Below, one piece after another: positions 7,188-11,657 of a stretch of 11,657 nucleotides of DNA. Location of the stretch: NCBI GenBank assembly GCA_017882025.1, contig JADGQG010000044.1:1-11657 (forward strand). Reading direction: 5' to 3'. A model generated the notes under the pieces. That model was given only the letters and a program-made list of their open reading frames with translations, had not been told where the DNA came from and made no database searches. The translations under genes and the position numbers were made by a program. This DNA is from Chloroflexota bacterium (GTDB lineage Bacteria > Chloroflexota > Limnocylindria > Limnocylindrales > CSP1-4). The first letter of the stretch is position 1; each line of letters begins with the position of its first letter.

Positions 7188-8173
7188 CGCCGTGGCTCCG
7201 GCGCGAGATCCGGCCAGATCGGAAAGAAGACCGTCCACCATTGCTCGGGCGCGTCGGCCACGAGGCGCTCGAACACGGCAGCCTCCTCCGCCAGCAGCGC
7301 CTCCACCCGCGCCCTGCGGGCGCCCGGGCCCGTGGCGTGGGCGCCGATCGGAGGCAGGATCGTCTCCAGGCGACCTGCGTAGCGCTCCCCGCGGACGCGC
7401 CGGACGGCCGCCACGTGGATCGGGGCGCCCGACTCGATGGCCAGAAGCGCTGCTCCGACGGGCAGCGGCGCGGGCGCCCCGAAGAACGGGACCGAGACGC
7501 CACCACCGATGATGTCCCGGTCGCCGATGACGCCGACGAACTCACCGCGACCGAGCGCGGCTCGGAGCTCCCGTCGGGCCACCTCCAGGCCGACGAGGCG
7601 GACGCCCGAGGCCGATCGGGCTCGCGTCATGAACGCCTGGAGAGCCGGGTCGTCGAGCGTTTCCATTGGCGCCGTGATCGTGGTGGCGGTCCGAGTGAGG
7701 AGGACCGCCTCGGTCGCCTGGAGTGACCCGAAGTGGAGGGAGGCGAAGATCGCCGGGTGGCTCGCGAAGGCGGCGTCGACCGCGTCGGGGTTCTCGATGC
7801 GGGTCCGGCTCGGAGCCTCGCGGATCACGGCGTTGGCCCGGATCAGCTCCGCGTACGTCCGCGCCGCGTGCCGGTAGGCGGCCCGGACCAGCCGCTCGAG
7901 CGCCGCGGGGTCGTCGGCGGCGGCGCGCGCGCGCGCGCTCGCCGCGCCGGTCGCGGCGAGATGCGCGACGACGCGGCCCAGGTTCGCCCGCGCCTGCGCG
8001 GCACGTGCCGGCGTGGCCCGGTACCAGAGCTCGCCGGCGGCGTCGGCCGCGCCGCCCACCACGCTCGCCGGCAGACGGTTCGCAAGCCACTCGGCCACCT
8101 CGAGCAGGCCGACGCGCAGCCGCTGGACGCGGGTCGCGCGGGGCGGGCCGCCCGGGCCCGGCGGCGCCGTCAT
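7184..8173 (-). CDS. LpxL/HtrB-PatA-type lysophospholipid acyltransferase, copy 1 (HX4Q motif)
   Basis: Predicted membrane-associated acyltransferase of 329 residues in the LPLAT family that includes LpxL and mycobacterial PatA, which acylates PI-mannosides from acyl-CoA. Visible are LHFGSLQATE (146-155), IGDRDIIGGG (216-225), VPFFGAPAPLPVG (228-240) and the C-terminal PEQWW...FFPIWPD (309-322), all standard for this family. The usual catalytic motif is HX4(D/E); here H147 is followed at the fifth position by Q152, with E155 three residues on. This is real in the DNA (codon CAG). Either the activity is altered or lost, or E155 takes the role. ATG 8173 follows the previous stop by 13 nt with only a weak purine-rich site, so translation may depend on the upstream gene. 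Residues 78-87 include an Ala/Arg run encoded by a GC repeat. Confidence 0.85.
   Translation of the reverse strand: MTAPPGPGGPPRATRVQRLRVGLLEVAEWLANRLPASVVGGAADAAGELWYRATPARAAQARANLGRVVAHLAATGAASARARAAADDPAALERLVRAAYRHAARTYAELIRANAVIREAPSRTRIENPDAVDAAFASHPAIFASLHFGSLQATEAVLLTRTATTITAPMETLDDPALQAFMTRARSASGVRLVGLEVARRELRAALGRGEFVGVIGDRDIIGGGVSVPFFGAPAPLPVGAALLAIESGAPIHVAAVRRVRGERYAGRLETILPPIGAHATGPGARRARVEALLAEEAAVFERLVADAPEQWWTVFFPIWPDLAPEPRR
7923..7938. repeat. (GC)8 dinucleotide run
   Basis: Sixteen alternating G and C bases lie inside the first acyltransferase gene and encode part of an Ala/Arg-rich stretch near residues 79-84. Such runs can adopt left-handed DNA and are prone to slippage, which would shift the frame of this gene. 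No instability is visible here. Confidence 0.8.
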
Positions 8174-8186
8174 GCTCTCGCGCCCG

Positions 8187-9278
8187 TCATACCGTCACGC
8201 CCGCCGGCGCGGGTTTCGGTGGCGCCGCGGCACCCGGGGTGGTCGCCGTCTCGGGCGGTGTCTCGGCCAGCGACTCGAGCCGCGCCACCTCTCCGGGATC
8301 GTCAGGCCAGATCGGCTTGAAGACGCACCACTGCTCGGGTGCCAGCCGGATCCCGGCCTCGAGCGCGGCCGCGATCTCCTGCGTCGCACGGGCGAGCTCC
8401 GCCGGCTCCATCGACGCGACCGTGATCCGCCCGCCGACCTCGGTCGCGTGGCGGCCGTGGGACCTGATCACCCAGAAGGGCAGGATCGTCGCGCCGGTCT
8501 TTGCCGCGAGCACCGCGGGTCCCGCGGGGAACCGCGTCCAGGCGCCGAAGAACCGGACGGGGATCCCGTCGGGGCGGTAGCCCCAGTCCACCAGGAGCCC
8601 GACGATCTCGCGACGGCGGAGAACCCGGAAGACCTCCCGGAGATTCCGCCACCGGATCTGCCCGACGCCCCAACCGCGCCGCTCGCGGGCGAGGTGCTGG
8701 AAGAGCTCCTCATAGGCGGTGTCGTCGGCGACGGCGTTGATCGGCCAGCCACGGCCCGCGAGGCCGGCCGCAGCCGCCTCGTTGTTGCCGAGGTGGGCGC
8801 CCACGATGATCAGCCCGTTCGATTCGAGCCACGTCGCGTGGAACGGCTCGGCGGCGTTGTCGCCGATCTGGGCGACCCGCTCCGCCTGCGACAGCCGCGA
8901 CAGGCGCATGAGCTCCAGGACCCAGCGGACCTGGTTCCGATAGACGGCGCGAGCCAGGAGGCCAACCCGGCGATCGTCTGGGGCGACGCCGAGCACGCGC
9001 GCGGCGTTGGCGCGGACGTACCGACGCTTCGACGGCCACGCCCAGTAGACGGCGACGGCGATCCAGCCGCCGACACGCGTGGCCGGGCCCAGCGGCAGTC
9101 GGCCCAGGATCCACGCTCCTGCCCGGTACCCGAGGACGGCGAGTCGCGCCCGGAATCGCCGCCCCTGGGCCTGCCGGTGATGGGGGGCCGGCAGCGTGCT
9201 CCGGGATCCGCGAGATTCATTCCGGGCCTCGGTGTCCGGCGCCCCACCGGGGGCGCCGGACACCGAGACAGAGGTCAT
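8187..9278 (-). CDS. LpxL/HtrB-PatA-type lysophospholipid acyltransferase, copy 2 (intact HX4E); likely PI-mannoside acyltransferase
   Basis: Predicted membrane-associated acyltransferase of 363 residues, most likely the PatA counterpart, which puts a fatty acid on the mannose of PI-mannoside. The family motifs are complete: GAHLGNNE with H162 and E167 (HX4E), [18 protein letters not shown] (228-245), FPAGPAVLA (250-258) and [12 protein letters not shown] (314-325). A hydrophobic segment at about 69-82 may anchor it. Residues 1-40 and the Pro/Ala-rich tail (338-363) look disordered and are longer than usual. ATG 9278 overlaps the ino1 stop by 4 nt (ATGA); the only ribosome-site match is AAGG (9289-9292), 10 nt away. 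No other plausible in-frame ATG, GTG or TTG was seen between the early GTG at codon 6 and the conserved domain, so this start stands although codons 4-17 form a strong hairpin. Confidence 0.88.
   Translation of the reverse strand: MTSVSVSGAPGGAPDTEARNESRGSRSTLPAPHHRQAQGRRFRARLAVLGYRAGAWILGRLPLGPATRVGGWIAVAVYWAWPSKRRYVRANAARVLGVAPDDRRVGLLARAVYRNQVRWVLELMRLSRLSQAERVAQIGDNAAEPFHATWLESNGLIIVGAHLGNNEAAAAGLAGRGWPINAVADDTAYEELFQHLARERRGWGVGQIRWRNLREVFRVLRRREIVGLLVDWGYRPDGIPVRFFGAWTRFPAGPAVLAAKTGATILPFWVIRSHGRHATEVGGRITVASMEPAELARATQEIAAALEAGIRLAPEQWCVFKPIWPDDPGEVARLESLAETPPETATTPGAAAPPKPAPAGVTV
9228..9267 (-). promoter_or_regulatory. Perfect 18-bp hairpin in the first codons of acyltransferase copy 2
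   Basis: Positions 9228-9245 are the exact reverse complement of 9250-9267, separated by the 4-nt loop ACCG (CGGU in the mRNA). On the message the left arm reads CUCGGUGUCCGGCGCCCC. The stem covers codons 4 to 17 of the acyltransferase gene and begins 8 nt after the last base of the ino1 stop codon. There is no U-tract after it. It could lower initiation at the acyltransferase, stop exonucleases so that the ino1 message is favoured, or attenuate transcription. Confidence 0.75.
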
Positions 9279-10531
9279 TTCGCGGCGACCTTATCGGTCG
9301 CCTTGGCAAACGTCCGGAGCGTTCGGGCGACGATCTTCTCCGTCCCAACCAACGTCTCGTTGTCCTCGCCGCGGATGAACGCCTCGACGCGGTTGAAGGC
9401 GATGTCGTCGTGGAGCTGCTGCGGCGGGCTCTTCATGAAGTAGGCCGAGGGAGCGACGAGCGTCCCCTTGAGGCCGCGGTCGAGGCCCAGCTTCATGCAG
9501 CGGATCGCATCGGTGATGACGCCGGCGCTGTTCGGGCTGTCCCAGACCTCGAGCTTGAGCTCGGCCTTGAGCGGCACGTCGCCGTAGGTCGTGCCTTCCA
9601 TCTGGATGTAGCAGAACTTGCGGTCGGTCAGCCATGGCACGTGGTCGCTGGGACCGACGTGGACGTTGCCGGGTTCAAGCTCGTAGTCGAGCATCGACGT
9701 GACCGCGTTCGTCTTGCTTATCTTCTTGCTCTCGAGGCGCTCGCGCTCGAGCATGTTGAGGAAGTCAGTATTGCCACCGAAGTTCAGCTGATAGGTGCGG
9801 TCAAGGCGGACGCCGCGATCCATGAAGAGGCGGGTCAGGACCCGGTGGGTGATGGTCGCGCCGACCTGGCTCTTGATGTCGTCGCCGATGATCGGAAGGC
9901 CTTCCTCGGCGAACCGGCGCTGCCAGTAGGGCTCGCGGCCGATGAAGACCGGGATCGCGTTGACGAAACCGACACCGGCCTTGAGGGCCTGCTCGGCGTA
10001 CCACTTGGTGGCTTCCTCGCTCCCGACCGGGAGATAGGAGACCATCACGTCCACCTCGCGCTCCCGCAGGATCCCGACGACGTCGGCCGTGGGGCCGGGC
10101 GCCTTCTCGATGATCTGGCTGAGGTACTTGCCCAGCCCGTCGTGGGTCATCCCGCGGTCCACGGTCACCCCGATGTGCGGGACCTGCTGGAAGACGATCG
10201 TGTTGTTCGGGTACGCGTAGACCGCCTCGGAGAGGTCCTTGCCGACCTTCGTCTTGTTGATGTCGAACGCGGCGACGAACTCGATGTCGCGGACGTGGTA
10301 CCCACCGAGGCTCACGTGCATGAGCCCAGGGACGAAATCCCCCTCCCTGGCGTTCTCGTAGTAGTAGCGGCCCTGGATCAGGCTGCTCGCGCAGTTCCCG
10401 ACGCCGACGATCGCGACGCGGATCTTGCCGTCCTTGCGCTTCGCCCCGGCCCAGGCGCCAATCGCGTTCGTGCTGGTTCCGTTGGTGCTCACGCTGTTCG
10501 TGCTCCCCTGCTTCGCGTCCTTCTTGGCCAT
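9275..10531 (-). CDS. ino1: Inositol-3-phosphate synthase (myo-inositol-1-phosphate synthase)
   Basis: Cytoplasmic NAD-dependent enzyme that converts D-glucose-6-phosphate to 1D-myo-inositol-3-phosphate, the head-group donor for PI-phosphate synthesis. The 418 residues carry the prokaryotic Ino1 signatures: Rossmann loop VGVGNCASS (42-50), [10 protein letters not shown] (88-97), [11 protein letters not shown] (217-227), [13 protein letters not shown] (248-260), SKKISKT (268-274) with its lysines, and VWDSPNSAG (329-337). It is about 50 residues longer than the 367-residue mycobacterial Ino1, partly because of an unconserved N-terminus with three Ser-Thr-Asn triplets (10-22). The core begins at KIRVAIVG (36-43). 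AGGAGG (10546-10551) stands 14 nt before the ATG, a rather long spacing, and no in-frame start lies between. It sits between the PI-phosphate synthase-like gene and the acyltransferases, so substrate and consumer are made together. Confidence 0.96.
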   Translation of the reverse strand: MAKKDAKQGSTNSVSTNGTSTNAIGAWAGAKRKDGKIRVAIVGVGNCASSLIQGRYYYENAREGDFVPGLMHVSLGGYHVRDIEFVAAFDINKTKVGKDLSEAVYAYPNNTIVFQQVPHIGVTVDRGMTHDGLGKYLSQIIEKAPGPTADVVGILREREVDVMVSYLPVGSEEATKWYAEQALKAGVGFVNAIPVFIGREPYWQRRFAEEGLPIIGDDIKSQVGATITHRVLTRLFMDRGVRLDRTYQLNFGGNTDFLNMLERERLESKKISKTNAVTSMLDYELEPGNVHVGPSDHVPWLTDRKFCYIQMEGTTYGDVPLKAELKLEVWDSPNSAGVITDAIRCMKLGLDRGLKGTLVAPSAYFMKSPPQQLHDDIAFNRVEAFIRGEDNETLVGTEKIVARTLRTFAKATDKVAAK

Positions 10532-10545
10532 TGGGTCGTCTGTTG

Positions 10546-10551
10546 CCTCCT
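10546..10551 (-). promoter_or_regulatory. Ribosome binding site of ino1 (AGGAGG)
   Basis: A full AGGAGG match on the minus strand, 14 nt before the ino1 ATG. It is the best match to the anti-Shine-Dalgarno sequence near this start and suggests ino1 is initiated independently, not by coupling. Confidence 0.6.
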
Positions 10552-10559
10552 GCGGACTT

Positions 10560-10586
10560 GGGGTGGGTGGGTCGATCGGTGGGTGG
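10560..10586 (+). repeat. G-rich tract with GGTGGG repeats between pgsA-like gene and ino1
   Basis: The 63-nt gap 10532-10594 holds the ino1 ribosome site and, on the + strand, GGGGTGGGTGGG then TCGATCGGT then GGGTGG. Four G3 runs with loops of 1, 1 and 9 nt could form a G-quadruplex on the template strand of the operon; the mRNA carries the C-rich complement. No other element is seen in this gap. Confidence 0.5.
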
Positions 10587-10594
10587 TTCGATGG

Positions 10595-11293
10595 TCAGCG
10601 TGCCCGGTTGCGGGCCTCCCCGACTGCCTGCGCGCGTACGTGCAGGACGCGCTGGACGACCGTGACGGTGGCGCCGACCGCGATGATGGCGAGGGACCCT
10701 TCGATGACGAGCATCCCCAGCGGGAGGGCGGCCCCTCCGGCGCCATGGAACCCACCCTCGGGCACCACCAGGTCCGCGCCGATCAGCCCACCCAGCACGA
10801 GCCCGCCGCACAGGATCACGAGCCGGATCTCGCGGGGCATGATCCCGACCGCCGCCATGCCGGTCCCGGGCGAGAAGCCCAGGCCCTCGGCCTTGGCGCG
10901 GACGTAGCTGACGAGGAAGGCGCCGGCCATCGCGGCCGCCGCGTAGGTTGGGGCGTCCACCCAGCCGCTGGCATGGAGGCCGGCGACGAGCCCGACGTAG
11001 ACGAGCGCCTCACCGAGGCGATCGAAGACGCTGTCCATGAATGCGCCGAACCGGCTGACCCGCCCCGTCGCGCGGGCGAGCGTCCCATCGAGCATGTCGA
11101 ATACGCCGCCGGAGAAGACGACAAGCCCGCCGGCGAGCCAGAACTGGAGCGCCAGGAGGACGGCCCCGACCGCGGTGATGCCGAACCCGATGAGGGTGAG
11201 GCCGTCCGGCGTCAGCCCCAACCTGCCGAGGGCGAGCGCGATCGGCTCGCCGAGCTTCTTGACTCGGCCGCGCGTGTCGTTGGAGATCGTCAT
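10595..11293 (-). CDS. pgsA: CDP-alcohol phosphatidyltransferase, PI-phosphate synthase-like
   Basis: Integral membrane enzyme of 232 residues that transfers the phosphatidyl group of CDP-diacylglycerol to an alcohol. The family motif D-X2-DG-X2-AR-X8-G-X3-D-X3-D is complete: D66, D69-G70, A73-R74, G83, D87 and D91. Hydrophobic segments at about 33-63, 97-108, 116-130, 157-176 and 191-216 fit the six-helix fold, and YVRAKAEGLG (130-139) resembles the corresponding part of actinobacterial PgsA1. The next gene is ino1 and the later genes are PatA- and PimA-like, so the alcohol is most likely inositol phosphate, giving PI-phosphate. Phosphatidylglycerophosphate synthesis remains possible, since the motif does not separate them. 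ATG 11293 has AGGAGG (11300-11305) 6 nt upstream, and that site overlaps the stop codon of the ArsR-type gene, pointing to coupled translation. Confidence 0.9.
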   Translation of the reverse strand: MTISNDTRGRVKKLGEPIALALGRLGLTPDGLTLIGFGITAVGAVLLALQFWLAGGLVVFSGGVFDMLDGTLARATGRVSRFGAFMDSVFDRLGEALVYVGLVAGLHASGWVDAPTYAAAAMAGAFLVSYVRAKAEGLGFSPGTGMAAVGIMPREIRLVILCGGLVLGGLIGADLVVPEGGFHGAGGAALPLGMLVIEGSLAIIAVGATVTVVQRVLHVRAQAVGEARNRAR

Positions 11294-11299
11294 CCCCGC

Positions 11300-11305
11300 C
11301 CTCCT
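11300..11305 (-). promoter_or_regulatory. Ribosome binding site of the pgsA-like gene, overlapping the upstream stop codon
   Basis: AGGAGG lies 6 nt before ATG 11293, and the preceding gene ends in TGA at 11307-11305, so stop and ribosome site share a base. This fixes the start and indicates co-transcription of the two genes. Confidence 0.75.
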
Positions 11306-11657
11306 CAGCTCACGACCGGCGGGGCGTAGCCCAGCACGTCGCGCTCGCGTGCGGCGACCTCATCGAAGGCTCCGGGCCGGAGAGAGCAGATCGTTTCGCG
11401 CCCGGCCCGCCGCATCACGACGAGGCCCGCATCGCGAAGGCGCTTGAGGTGGTGGCTCACGAGGGGCTGGGAAAGCCCCACGTGATCGATCAGCTCCGTC
11501 ACGGTCGACGGGGTTTCTGCCAGGCGCCGGACGATCCGCAGCCGGTTGACGTCGGCGAGCGCCCGGTGGAACGTGCGCAGGTCGCGCAGGTCGTCCGGCT
11601 GGTCAATGATCGAGGCAAGGGTCCCGCGGATCCGGACCGGCGAAGGGGACAGGGCAA
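11305..11657 (-). CDS. ArsR-family winged-helix transcriptional regulator, 5' partial
   Basis: DNA-binding repressor-type protein, at least 117 residues, cut by the window end. GTG at 11502 is not the start: the frame stays open to the edge and the upstream codons encode conserved ArsR sequence (FHRALADVNRLRIVRRLAE), followed by the HTH segment TVTELIDHVGLSQPLVSHHL and the wing LVVMRRAGRETICSL. The usual first domain helix is thus inside the window and only a short N-terminus is missing. The metal site typical of arsenic or cadmium sensors (a Cys pair in the ELCVCDL position) is absent: the matching stretch is TELIDHV, and the only Cys is in ETICSL. The inducer is therefore unlikely to be arsenite. 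The stop overlaps the pgsA ribosome site, so it heads the PI operon and may control it. Confidence 0.88.
   Translation of the reverse strand, partial: ALSPSPVRIRGTLASIIDQPDDLRDLRTFHRALADVNRLRIVRRLAETPSTVTELIDHVGLSQPLVSHHLKRLRDAGLVVMRRAGRETICSLRPGAFDEVAARERDVLGYAPPVVS

Noticed and set aside
7188..7241. Longer PHP start at ATG 7241
   Set aside because: It would overlap the acyltransferase by 58 nt. ATG 7187 has a GGAG site and the 4-nt ATGA overlap seen at the other junctions.
9228..9267. Hairpin as a classical intrinsic terminator of ino1
   Set aside because: The stem is strong, but the RNA after it continues GCCCGGAAUGAAUC with no U-tract, and the downstream gene overlaps the ino1 stop. It is reported as a regulatory hairpin, not a terminator.
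9410..11329. Open frame of 639 codons on the + strand
   Set aside because: It is antisense to ino1 and the pgsA-like gene, both of which have clear motifs, and its translation looks like a codon-bias shadow rich in Asp, Val and Arg.
11500..11502. GTG at 11502 as the start of the ArsR-type gene
   Set aside because: It would remove the first helices of the winged-helix domain, which are encoded by the open frame upstream to the window end.
1..11657. CRISPR arrays, tRNA or rRNA genes, insertion sequences, transposases, phage genes
   Set aside because: None seen. Nearly all of the window is coding, with no spaced repeats and no mobile-element proteins or terminal inverted repeats.

Overview
This is a high-GC, densely coding bacterial chromosome segment. 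It suggests a Chloroflexota (Limnocylindria/Ellin6529-like) or actinobacterial genome. The base composition, the GTG/ATG starts with GGAG-type ribosome sites, and a phosphatidylinositol (PI) and PI-mannoside-type gene set common in Actinobacteria all fit this, but the taxon cannot be fixed from the window alone.

Left half (+ strand, 2-5062): one very large membrane protein, cut at its N-terminus by the window edge. It is a fusion of two GT-C type polyprenyl-phosphate-sugar-dependent glycosyltransferases: a Gpi18/PIG-M-like mannosyltransferase half and a protein O-mannosyltransferase (PMT, GT39) half. The first extracytoplasmic loop of the PMT half carries a roughly 400-residue beta-propeller-like insertion. 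Its 3' end faces the operon on the other strand across a 74-nt convergent gap with GC-rich inverted repeats.

Right half (- strand, 11657 down to 5137): a tight seven-gene operon read right to left: ArsR-type regulator (5' end cut by the window), CDP-alcohol phosphatidyltransferase (PI-phosphate synthase-like), inositol-3-phosphate synthase (ino1), two tandem LpxL/PatA-type acyltransferases, a PHP-domain phosphoesterase and a PimA-like GT4 glycosyltransferase. Three of the junctions are 4-nt ATGA overlaps, and none exceeds 63 nt. The order pgsA - patA - pimA matches the mycobacterial PI-mannoside locus, with ino1, a second acyltransferase and a phosphatase-like gene added.

Read as a pathway: Ino1 makes inositol phosphate from glucose-6-phosphate. 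The CDP-alcohol transferase joins it to CDP-diacylglycerol to give PI-phosphate. The PHP protein is a good candidate for removing the phosphate. The PimA-like enzyme glycosylates PI, and the acyltransferases acylate the glycolipid. The most notable signals are the propeller inserted in the PMT fusion, the PHP gene as a candidate PI-phosphate phosphatase, the tandem acyltransferases (one lacking the acidic residue of the HX4D/E motif), and a perfect 18-bp hairpin in the first codons of the second acyltransferase gene, just after the ino1 stop.
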